Assembly: GCA_003116975.1 (NCBI GenBank)
Contig: BGKB01000042.1
Coordinates: 269,139-333,138 of the forward strand
DNA: 64,000 nt
Source: Aurantiochytrium sp. KH105
Taxonomy: Eukaryota > Sar > Bigyra > Thraustochytrida > Thraustochytriidae
Reading direction: 5' to 3'
Part shown: positions 10,436-19,558 of the stretch, in pieces
Layout of the letters: each line of letters starts with the position of its first letter
Position numbering within the stretch: the stretch's first letter is position 1
Program-made: the position numbers and the translations under genes
Notes under the pieces: model-generated
What the model was told of the DNA's origin: nothing
Databases searched by the model: none
What the model saw: only the letters and a program-made list of their open reading frames with translations

Positions 10436-11652
10436 TTCTTGCTGCAAAAGCTCGCGGGGGCTTTCGGGCCTGATTTTCCCTCTGATGCTACGGGTGCTCG
10501 AAACTTTGCAATTGTCGAGAGCCCTGTTTCAAATGTATGGCTGGAGGAGATAGCCACTCACTTTTCATTTGCAAGAGCAATCTCGAGGCCCCCAAGAATC
10601 ATCGTTTTGAGCAGAAGAACCACAATCTTGACGCAACTCCACGACTCGCATACGCACATATATTTGCATGCATGTTTACCGGCAGTTGAGTATGTCGCTC
10701 TCATCTTTGTTCGTCGTCGTCGCTCTTCACGTTTCGATAACCACGACCCAAGATCTTGCTGACCACATGGTCCCAGCTCGAAATGAGTTCATGTCGGTAG
10801 GTGATACCGTATCAGCTGCTCGCGAAGCTGCGCAGGTCGTACGCACGGTGGTGGGTCCTGCTGCTGATACTGCAAGGCATAGGAGACACAGGTGCCAAAC
10901 CATCCGCGCCACCTCCCACGCTCATCAAAGAAATGCTCTGCTCTTCAAGGTCGCACCCAAGGCAAGCTTTATCTGCGTCGCTCTTCTCCAAGACATGACA
11001 GCTCCTGACTGTGAGTGAATGCGGAGATTCCGACTTCACTTCACTTCGCATCAACGGCCCATTCTCACTCCTCACGAGTCCATCCATTGCGGCGCTCCGT
11101 CGCTCTAGTAACGCATCTTATTAGGGGATGCATCTCTCCCTGCCATTGCCAAGCGAGAAGGGATGGTACGGCCCAATCTCCGCAGCGCAAGTGAGTGCGC
11201 ATGCATGAGCATATACCGCCGCCGCGCGCCAGCGTTCGAGGCCGAGGCTCTCAGCCGCACCGACGCACCTCGCAGGTGTGGCTCGCAACACCGGCGGCAG
11301 GCTCCGCACGCGTGGAGCGTGCAGTGGCGGCTGCCGCGCGTGCAGCAGCAGTGGCAGGCCGAGCGTCTCGCGTCGAGTCGGACGTCGTCGTTGTTGTTGC
11401 TCATCATCACCATCGATTATCATCGTCAACCATCATCATCATCTGTCCTCCATCGTCCACCTCCCGCCGCTCTCTGTCGAGAGCTCGGCCGCGGCGCGGC
11501 GCGGCGCTGGCGCGAGTGCGTGGCGGCGGCTGTCTCCGCGCGCCTGGGCAGTCACGCCGGCGCGCGAGCTCTGCTGGCGTGGCTTGCGGAGGCGTGCTTG
11601 GCTGTCTGTCGCCTGCCCGAATTGTGCTGTGTTGACTGACTGACAGTGATAG

Positions 11653-11735
11653 TGAGGGAGAGAAGCAAAGAAAGAAAGAAACAAAGCAAGGAAGAAAGGA
11701 AGGAAGGAAGAAAGGGAGGAAGAAAGGGAAACCGG
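11653..11735 (+). repeat. Purine-rich GAAA/GAAG tract
   Basis: Imperfect run of gaaa, gaag and ggaa tetranucleotides with almost no pyrimidines. Low-complexity DNA of the kind found repeatedly between genes in this window. Confidence 0.8.
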
Positions 11736-11846
11736 CGGCGCAGAAAGAGACGGGGACGGCCGCGGCGGGTCCTCGCGCAGACTCGCTTCCCGCCCCCGCG
11801 CGAGGCAGGGAGAAGCAGAGGTGGCGGGGGGCAGGCGGGGCGCGGG

Positions 11847-11875
11847 CAAGATGGCGGCAGGAGCAAGATGGCGGC
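11847..11875 (+). promoter_or_regulatory. Paired CAAGATGGCGGC motifs
   Basis: Two identical 12-mers at 11847-11858 and 11864-11875, with starts 17 bp apart. Related CAAGATGG(C/A) or reverse copies occur between genes at 2766, 4959, 19077, 23702, 23782 and 49676, and over the start codon of array member 1 (5600). The motif matches the metazoan YY1/initiator-type consensus AAGATGGCGGC. A promoter role here is inference. Confidence 0.3.
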
Positions 11876-13809
11876 CCCGAGGGAGCTCGCAGTGGCCGCT
11901 GCTCGAGCTCGTCTCCGCGCTCGAGGTCCGGCCCGGCGTCTGCAGCTGCTTGCTTTCAAGGCCTGGCCGGCCAGAGGTGCGAGTTTCATACCCGCGTCGA
12001 ACCGAGCCGTGCCGCGACCGAAGAAGACGAAGAAAACGACGTCGAGGGGGTGTGCGCGCGTGTGCGTTAGGAAGGAGGTTGAAGAAGCAAGCGCCTCCTC
12101 GCCGCAGCGACCTCGATCGAATCATCCATCCATCGGCCTCTCCACCCGCCCTCCCGTCCGTCCATCATGCCATCCTTCATCCCATCCAGCGCGAGCTCCC
12201 CGTGCGTCGTGACGCCTGCGCCGGGAGGCCTGCCTGAGGCTCGGGATTGACCGCGAGTGCCTTGCACATAAATAAACCCTGCCCATAAAAAAGGAGTCTT
12301 GATGATTACGATGCCCGAGCGAGCAGCGCGGTCGCTGCAGGCGGCTGGGCGGCCGCGTCGGGACGCGCGCTCGCCGTGACGGCGGACGCGCGCACCCGCC
12401 GCTCGCGCCCGCGCCCGAGTCGCAGGGCCTGACACGGCCTGGCCCGGGACGGGCTGGCTGGCGGCGCGCGAGCTGGCTGGCTGGCCTGGCGCCATGCCAT
12501 GCGAGGCCCGCGCGACCCTGGCTGGGCGTCCCAGCGGCCCTCCCTGGCCCCCGCAAGGGGCCCGGCGCGGGCCAGGGCTGCCTCGGAGGTGGCGACAGGT
12601 TCCTGGACGCGCCGCGGCCGGCGTCAAGGCTCGCGCGCGGGCGGCAGGGACGCGGCGCGACGGCTTTCCGCGGCGTGGTTGGCTCTGCGCGCCCTTCCTT
12701 CCTTCGCCCCGGTTCGTGCACCGGAATCGCGTGGATGAACGCGCAAATGGCAAAGTGAGCCAGGCAAGGAAAGGAACTCGCGGACTCTTGGCCTTTCGAG
12801 TTCCCCAGCGAGGCAGCCACCAGCCGTCCGGCGGCGGGAGAACCAGGCTTGATCACGCGCCATCATGGCTGCCCGAGTCTGTTTGTCTGTCTGTTTGTCA
12901 TCAGTCTGTTTGTGAGGACAGAAAGATAACAAACGTGAAAAAAAAAAAACAGATCGAAAGGAGCAAGAGAAAGAAAGATCAAACGCGAAAAAGAATCTCT
13001 CTCCTTCCAGAAAGCAAGCATCATGGCCGCCCCTTTTCTGCTCTGCCTGCCGCCACCGGCCAAGGCGTCCTTTCTGCCGGCCGGCCGTCCGGCCCTCTTC
13101 CCGAAAATAACCGCCCTCCCCGCGCGCCGGGCCGCGCGCTTCCTCCCGCGAGGCTCTCTCGCGCGGCCGCGGTCCATACTCGCCCGGGCTGCTGCCGCAG
13201 CCGCTTGCGGTGCCAGCACGTGCCGAGGGCGGCGGCGCTGGTAGATGGCTGCTGCTGAGGAAAGAAGTGACAGTTGAAAACTTCCCTTTCGCCCCCACAG
13301 CGGCGGGGCGCGAGAGTCATGGAAAAGATAAGGTGGACGCCATGATCAGGAATGATCGAACGAGAATCATCGATCAAGGTCAGCGCCGCGGCGGTCCTCG
13401 TGACGGGCTCGATCAGATCGCGACCGTGATCGTGGCCGACCTCGCGTCGCGGCCGTCGCGCTTGCGTGCCGACGGCGGCGCCGTGATCGAGAGGGACGGA
13501 CGCCGCGCCGTGACGGCGGCGGCTGGCCGTGGTTGGAGAGAAAGGCAGGCAGCCCAGACCCGGTTCGCGAGGAGGAGACGCGCGAGGACGGCGTGCTTGG
13601 CGGCGCGGAAGAAAGCGGGGCCTGGAGGAAGCCGGCTGCGCGCGAGGGAGGAAGGAGAGAAGCTCCGAGGTCCGTCCGCGAGCGCTTGACAGAGCGCTCG
13701 ATCGACGATCGATCGATCGATCTGCGCAGAGCCCGGGGCTGGAAAAGGGAAAAGCAGCGCAGACTTACTAAACTCTTGTTCGTGGAGGGCGAGCGAGAGC
13801 AATCACCCA

Positions 13810-13836
13810 ATCCTGGGCGCGTCCGCGTGCACGTAG
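13810..13836 (+). promoter_or_regulatory. 5'-flank element shared with array member 3
   Basis: The 16-mer gtccgcgtgcacgtag (13821-13836), preceded by an imperfect atcctNggNNc, recurs at 19511-19537 upstream of member 3. It lies about 70-100 bp before the ATG here and about 20-50 bp before it there. The surrounding flanks have diverged. It is either a conserved promoter element or a relic of the duplication. Confidence 0.4.
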
Positions 13837-13841
13837 GACGT

Positions 13842-13888
13842 GTACGTACGTACGTACGTATACACACACACGCACGCACGCACGCACG
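13842..13888 (+). repeat. TACG / CGCA microsatellite
   Basis: About five tacg units run into a ca/cgca repeat and end 20 bp before the ATG of array member 2. They lie in the presumed 5' UTR or core promoter, so length changes could affect expression. Confidence 0.85.
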
Positions 13889-13907
13889 TGCATAGCGGCG
13901 AGCCAGC

Positions 13908-16900
13908 ATGAAGGGGGCCAAGACGGCGCTCGTGGCGATCCTCGCCAGCGTGATCTGCGCGCAAAAGGGAGCGGGACAAGACCCGTATGAATGCAACACG
14001 AGCACGACGCCGACGTGCGGAGGCGACAATGTCATTGATGCGCTCCTCGAGGCCGAGGCCAGCGTGACCTCGCGGGACGACTGCGAAATCTGCGAAACTT
14101 CTGATAATGTCCTGACCAGCCTCGCCGCGTGCTGCGTAGCCGGCGCGGGCGTCAGCGTCACCTCGGAGTGCCGCGAGATCTCCGTCCCGGTCTCCGAGGA
14201 AACTGGTGAAACATTTCTGACGGTCAGTGAGGTCGCCCTCGATGCATCCGTCACCATCCCCATCAACATCTCATACTCGGAGACCGCCGAAAACGCCTGC
14301 GCGCGTACCTGCAGACTCTATGGCGACCCCGAGGGCCTCTCCTTCTGCAACGTTCGCAAGGAGTTCATCCTCTGCGACGGCCGCATCGATGACGCAGACA
14401 GCCCAGACGTGTGCACGCAGACCGAAGAGACCTGCCTCAGTCGCAAAGACTACTACGGCAACGCCTGCGTCTGGCTCCCAGACGACACGAATGACTTTAC
14501 CTGGGCCTCGGGTTCCCCGTGCCAGATGGACCCCACGCTCCCACCTCCGGTACAGCTCGTGTACAGCCGCGCGCCGTCAAACTCGGAGAACGAAGGTACC
14601 TCCTACGCAGTCTACGCCACCGTTGGCGAGCGTGGCATCATCACGAACATCACCTTCGAGTACGACGGTGCCAGCTCAACCATCAACGCAGTTGACTGCA
14701 TCGATTCGGACGGGTCCACCGACGGCTGGACCAACCCGGACGCCATTCTTCCCTACCTCAACGTCACCACCGTGCTCCCTGGCAAGCAAGTCATCATGGA
14801 CGTACTGCTGGAAGACATGGGCGTGCACCTCATCTGCCAGGCGATGGCTCTTGGCACGGCTCGTCTTGACATTGACACTCTCTACGTCACAACCCCGCGC
14901 GAGACCGTCTTGGATGAAGGCTTCACCGAAGATGGCTTTTGCGTCACTTCCGAGATGGACACCGGCGAGGCGACCCAGGCCAACCTGACCGAGAACTTTC
15001 ACTCGTACTGCCTCGCCAAGTTCTCGCAGAACCTGCTGGTGTGTCGCGCGCTGTCCAAGGAGTGCACTCGACTCTCGTTCATGCCGACGGTGACGGAGTT
15101 CTGCACCAACGTGGCCGAGTCCAAGCTTGACATGAGCGTCTCGAAGTGCGAACGAAAGATTAAGGCACAGATCGAGCGCGAAATTAATAGCAAGTCCTCG
15201 GACGATGTCTGGGTTGTCTTTTACTGCCGCGCGATTGCGGATGGCAGCGCTGCGGTGGAACAGGAATGCATTGACAACGTGTACAACTTTGGCTTCCTCG
15301 AAGTCTTTGATGAGACGAGTGGTGTCCTGTACAACCCCACAGCCTCCGTCTCGTGCGACGAGGATGCCAGCTTTGAGGTAAGCACTGACTCGTGCTTCTC
15401 TGGCGTTCACGTCGTTACTGTGGACAGCAACGGAGATCGTACCACCATCGCATCGATTCCTGCCTCGTACCTTGCGTGCGGTGACGACATTGTGCTCACT
15501 GGCGCAGACTACCCTGAGATCTTCGTCTCCGGCACTGACATTGTGCTGCAGCAGTGTGGTCTCACCGACTATTGCAGCGCGCAAAACGGTTTCCGGGAGG
15601 TCGCAGCCATGGAGGTCATGTCTGAGATCTTTATCACCACCGGCTCTGCCAGTGAGATCGATTCTTTGCCGGCTGTCTGCGAGGTCGACTCCTCTGACAT
15701 TGTGAGCAGCTGCCCCACGCAGTGCTGCCTGCTCGAGAACGACGGCGCCCCCATTTGCCTGAATGTGTCCGTCGCCACCACGCCGTTCTGTACTGACGGT
15801 AGTGACGGCAACGCTCCGGATGGTACCTCGTGCTCGGATCTGATTGGCTCCGACGCCTACGTCGACATCTCTCTCGAGCTCTTGGAGGACCAGGAAGATC
15901 TCAACTGGGTGAGCACTTGCTGCCAAACGTGTGCTGCCTGGGGCGACCCCAAGCTCGTCGCCTTTGGCGGATGGTCTGATTCCCCCGCAGAGTGGCTCAT
16001 GTGTGACGGCCGCAATCCCAAGAAGAGCTGCAACTTTCAGCAGCAAACGTGCACTTCGCAAATCGATCATCTCGGCAACGACTGTGTCTGGAACGACACC
16101 ATCAAGGATCTCATGGACGGCGACCGCAGCATGGTCAGCTTTTACGGAAGCCCGTGCCAGCCCGACTGGGCTGCCGCCGAGGCTGCTGACTGGCTCCCCA
16201 ACGTCACCTTCTTCACAAACGAGGACTTTGGCGTGCGCGTCTTTACCGGCGAACGTAGCGTCTTGACTGCCATGGAGTTCAACATTAGCGACACCGGCTA
16301 TCATCGCTTCGATCCGTCAGGCTGCTTTGATGAAGACTCCTCGTCGGCCGCTTCCGCCTGGTCCAGCTACGGTGACGCCGGTAGCTCACCAGAAGACGAC
16401 GGCTTCTCTACCGTGTGCGGCGACATTGACGCCGGAGGACTCGAGCGGTCCTGCGCTGTGACGCACACTGGCTCGAGCGCGTTCATGCAATTCCGCTGCA
16501 TTCGGGCGTCACACGATGACGAGTACGAGGGCTACCGACTGAACGTGCAGGGCATCTCCGAGTTCCTCCCGTACTCTGCGACGGGCGGCTTTTGCGTGAG
16601 CGATGATCTCGAGGAGTACATGGGCGAGTCCTCGGAGAACGAAGCCGCCGCAAGCCACTGCGGTCTGGAGAACGACGACCTCGGCACGCGGCTTACGATG
16701 GGCCAGACGTGCAAGAACATCTACCACCCAACCTGCACTGCGGATGAGGCCGAGGAGGCTATTCGCAAGTGGTGCCGCTACTCGGCAGTGCTTCCGCTCG
16801 ACGACGTTCTCTCGTGTGCATCTGACATCATTGACGGAGGCAGCGCGGACGGCATGGCCTCTCGCTGGGTCTCGAGGTTTTGTGCGCAGTTCCCGGGCGA

Positions 16901-17279
16901 GGTGAGCAAGTGCAAGAAGGACTACACTGCGTACCTGGACACGACCCCGACGGCGACCATGTGCTTTTCTTCGCTGGACGAGATGGTTGACTTCGGTCAT
17001 GATCCGTGCATGGTCGGCACCAAGGTTCTCGACTCGTCGAGCGGCGAGGAGATTCTGTTCATTCCGGACCACATTCCTCCTTGTGACAACGTGGTTCGCG
17101 TGCCTGCTACGAGCGAATATGCTGCATTCTTCACGTCGACGGTGGAGTTTGTCAAGTGCGGCGTTTCGCCTTCAGAGTGTCCTCTGTACTCGGCCTTGCC
17201 GTCGACGTTTTGCGACCCGGTGCGCTCATACTCGGTGCAGCTCTCGTACAGCACCTCGAGCTTTTGCGGAGCCAACTGA
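13908..17279 (+). CDS. Secreted Cys-rich double-GDP-module protein, array member 2 of 5
   Basis: 1,123 residues, predicted secreted, function unknown. Signal peptide about residues 1-23 (MKGAKTALVAILASVICAQKG), then QDPYEC. Half A: CARTCRLYGDPEG (G139), CDGRIDD, DYYGNACVWLPD, GSPCQMDP, GERGIIT, GFCVTSEMDTGEATQ, then a helical Cys-containing stretch (ALSKECTRLSF to QIEREIN). It closes with CFSGVHVV...IASIPASYLACGD...QQCGL. Half B mirrors the same order: CCQTCAAWGDPK (G679), CDGRNP, DHLGNDCVW, GSPCQPDW, GERSVLT, GGFCVSDD, CKNIYHPTCT, CFSSLDEM...FIPDHIPPCD...VKCGV. Repeat period is about 540 residues. Many NxS/T sequons. DNA from 15828 to 16792 shows no difference from member 3 by eye; elsewhere identity alternates with diverged islands. 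Its C-terminal block (KVLDSSSGEE) matches member 4, not 3. Confidence 0.92.
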   Translation: MKGAKTALVAILASVICAQKGAGQDPYECNTSTTPTCGGDNVIDALLEAEASVTSRDDCEICETSDNVLTSLAACCVAGAGVSVTSECREISVPVSEETGETFLTVSEVALDASVTIPINISYSETAENACARTCRLYGDPEGLSFCNVRKEFILCDGRIDDADSPDVCTQTEETCLSRKDYYGNACVWLPDDTNDFTWASGSPCQMDPTLPPPVQLVYSRAPSNSENEGTSYAVYATVGERGIITNITFEYDGASSTINAVDCIDSDGSTDGWTNPDAILPYLNVTTVLPGKQVIMDVLLEDMGVHLICQAMALGTARLDIDTLYVTTPRETVLDEGFTEDGFCVTSEMDTGEATQANLTENFHSYCLAKFSQNLLVCRALSKECTRLSFMPTVTEFCTNVAESKLDMSVSKCERKIKAQIEREINSKSSDDVWVVFYCRAIADGSAAVEQECIDNVYNFGFLEVFDETSGVLYNPTASVSCDEDASFEVSTDSCFSGVHVVTVDSNGDRTTIASIPASYLACGDDIVLTGADYPEIFVSGTDIVLQQCGLTDYCSAQNGFREVAAMEVMSEIFITTGSASEIDSLPAVCEVDSSDIVSSCPTQCCLLENDGAPICLNVSVATTPFCTDGSDGNAPDGTSCSDLIGSDAYVDISLELLEDQEDLNWVSTCCQTCAAWGDPKLVAFGGWSDSPAEWLMCDGRNPKKSCNFQQQTCTSQIDHLGNDCVWNDTIKDLMDGDRSMVSFYGSPCQPDWAAAEAADWLPNVTFFTNEDFGVRVFTGERSVLTAMEFNISDTGYHRFDPSGCFDEDSSSAASAWSSYGDAGSSPEDDGFSTVCGDIDAGGLERSCAVTHTGSSAFMQFRCIRASHDDEYEGYRLNVQGISEFLPYSATGGFCVSDDLEEYMGESSENEAAASHCGLENDDLGTRLTMGQTCKNIYHPTCTADEAEEAIRKWCRYSAVLPLDDVLSCASDIIDGGSADGMASRWVSRFCAQFPGEVSKCKKDYTAYLDTTPTATMCFSSLDEMVDFGHDPCMVGTKVLDSSSGEEILFIPDHIPPCDNVVRVPATSEYAAFFTSTVEFVKCGVSPSECPLYSALPSTFCDPVRSYSVQLSYSTSSFCGAN

Positions 17280-19510
17280 GTTTCTCATTTTTATCTGCCT
17301 GCCACTCTATCCCAGGAACCCTCATGATCTTGCCATTGCATTTGCCCATAAATTTTCGCTTTTCTCATTTCCTGCGCTGTTTCTGGTTTCGAGTTTTCAG
17401 TGGCTCCTTCTTGTCTGCTTTTACTGCACGAAAGGCGGATAAGCGTATGTGCGACCGAGCAGCCAGCCATCGATGTGTCGCTTCCTGCACATGCTTGATA
17501 AGCTCGAGCATCGCTGACCAACCAACTTGACGTCAACATGCTTTCTTCCTTCCATGCTTCCTCTTCGGTCCTGCTCGAGTCCGAGCCCGCGTGTCCGTCG
17601 AGCGGACTACAGCTCGTGTCTCGGTGCTCTGAAAATCTCTCGCTGTGACCGGTCCCTGTCCAAGCCAAGAGCGCAGGCACGGGTTGACGTCCTCAGAAAA
17701 TCCAACCCGAGCCATCAACCAAACGAGATTGATTGGCAGGAGGCAGCAGCATCGTCTTGCAGCCTGGCTTGATAGGCTTGCGCTGGCACTACTGTCAAGG
17801 CGTAACAAATGAAGAATGTATCTGCGGCAGCTTTTTCTCTTCCAGAGGGGACGTGGTGTGCGCGCCGAGGAGAAAGTTGATGGATTTGCTGCTCGTGAAC
17901 GTCGTGACGCCTCGAGCCTAGCTGAGACTGGTCGTCATGATGACGGTAACTGCGTCCGGGTGTCCTGTGCTGCGCTGCGACGGTCAAATCTCCGCGTGGC
18001 GGCGCTGTAGAGATTGGCAGGGCGAAAGATGTCGGAGCCGAAGCACCGTCAATACAGCCCTGCGTCCGTTCCTTCGATCCATCAAGCATCTTACAAAACG
18101 CGAGCTCGATCAGGCGCAACTGACTGGCAACTCGCGAGTAGGCGTGGTGCGCGCGCGCGCGTGAATGAGTGGCAGTGACAGAGGTTGATTGATTGATCGA
18201 CTGTTGATGATGCTACAGCTAGCTAGCTAGCATTTTGGCCAACGCGTATTCCGCGACGGACGGCGCTCCTGGCTGACTAGCTTGGTCTGCGAGCCTGGTC
18301 ACTCCTGCTCTGCGCTGGCCATGGTTGATGGAGAGAGTCTGCAGGGCAGCGATCCTGGTTGGCGCTGGCCTTGACGCTCCACGACGAGGCTAGGTGACCG
18401 ACCGGGTAGGTGCACGTGGGTGCGCGCCATTGCTCGACGGCTCGCTTCACTTCCTTCCTTGCGAGTGTCGCCATGGCAGACTGGCAGTCGGGCAGGGCAC
18501 GCGAGGGAAGAGCGCAGGCTCCTGCGCACGCGACTCGCCTCGCCTCGCCTCGCCTCATTGCGCCTCGTGAAAGTCATGTCGCGTCGCGTCGCGTCGGGTC
18601 GCGTCGGGTCGCGTCGCATTGCCAGCAATGAACACACGGCTAAAAACAAGGAAAACAAAAATGACGACGGCCTACTCGCCCTCGTCCTCCTCCCTCCCTC
18701 GCCGCCGCTTCTTCGCCTGCACGAATGACGGCGGGCATCCAGTTCTTCCAGAGAGCGCGAGCGCGCGACGGGCTGCTCCATCACGCTCGCATGATGGCCG
18801 CACGCGATCCCTCAGGATGGAGTTGATGGACAAAGGTCTTCTCTTCTTTTTCCCTTCAAACTCTTTTACCGCTGCACGCGCCAGCGTGATGCCGCGACTC
18901 TCGGACCTTCAGCGCTACAGACCTTGCCACGAGTCGCCGCCCGCACATCGCCCGCCCGCGCATCCTCGCTCCAGAGGTGCATCAGCTCTGCAGGGCGCGC
19001 GCAAGTTGAGTTTGCTAGACACAGAGCGTCCAAGAGGGAGGAGGGAAGGTGCAAAATATGATACCTCATTAAGAGGGCCGCCATCTTCGATCAACACGGC
19101 GGTCACCGACGCGCGGACCTACTCTCGCGCAGCGGCAGCGTGATGAAGACGGACACGACGGACGAGGCCGCAGCAGACCAACCCGCAGCCAGTGTCTGTC
19201 CGGGCGCGTGGTGATAGAAAAGTTGAAAAGGGAAGTGGCCGAGACCTCGGACCTCAAAGTAAACCCGAAGCAAACCCGGTTCGCGTGCACAGAAGGCAGC
19301 AAACCCCAGCTTCTCGAGCAGTACGCGTATACGTACTGCCGAGAAGCGAGCGCCGGCACCGGCGACAACGACGACGACGACGGCGGCGGTGAGAAGGAAA
19401 GCGAAAATTTGGAGGAAGCTGGCTGCATGGGGAGGAAGAAGCTTCGACTGCAATCTGCGCAGACTGAATTGAAGACGAGGAGGCAAACTTTGATTGGCCG
19501 TTCACTCGCT
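17280..19510. other. Intergenic region between array members 2 and 3
   Basis: About 2.2 kb with no supported gene. A segment at 17515-17601 resembles 23410-23492 downstream of member 3 (see repeat entry). A tandem of cctcg/gcgtcg-type pentamers lies near 18536-18620, and an inverse GCCGCCATCTTC motif at 19077-19088. The remainder is mixed GC-rich sequence. Confidence 0.45.
17515..17601 (+). repeat. 3'-flank segment shared with array member 3
   Basis: Contains gaccaaccaacttgacg and later gagcccgcgtgtccgtc. The same two blocks in the same order lie at 23410-23492, downstream of member 3, with related sequence between them. It starts 236 bp after the stop here and 489 bp after it there. This indicates that the duplication unit extended beyond the coding region. 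Confidence 0.6.
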
Positions 19511-19537
19511 ATCCTTGGTACGTCCGCGTGCACGTAG
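19511..19537 (+). promoter_or_regulatory. 5'-flank element shared with array member 2
   Basis: Second copy of the gtccgcgtgcacgtag block (19522-19537), 22 bp before the ATG of member 3. See the copy at 13810-13836. Confidence 0.4.
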
Positions 19538-19558
19538 TACGGAGACGGAACAACCACT

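Larger units (their letters stand above)
10436..13907. other. GC-rich intergenic region, no supported gene
   Basis: About 3.5 kb upstream of array member 2. Very GC-rich from 11.2 kb, with chance open frames on both strands dominated by Arg/Ala/Pro/Ser. It contains two tandem CAAGATGGCGGC motifs (11847 and 11864), a purine-rich tract (about 11653-11735) and A-rich patches near 12930. The alternating TACG/CGCA microsatellite lies just before the next start codon. A short ATG frame at 10692-11018 begins with a hydrophobic stretch but is otherwise unconvincing. Confidence 0.45.

Noticed and set aside
10692-11018. 108-codon ATG frame starting MSLSSLFVVVALHVSITTT
   Set aside because: The start resembles a signal peptide, but the rest has no recognisable features and no paralogue in the window; too little support.
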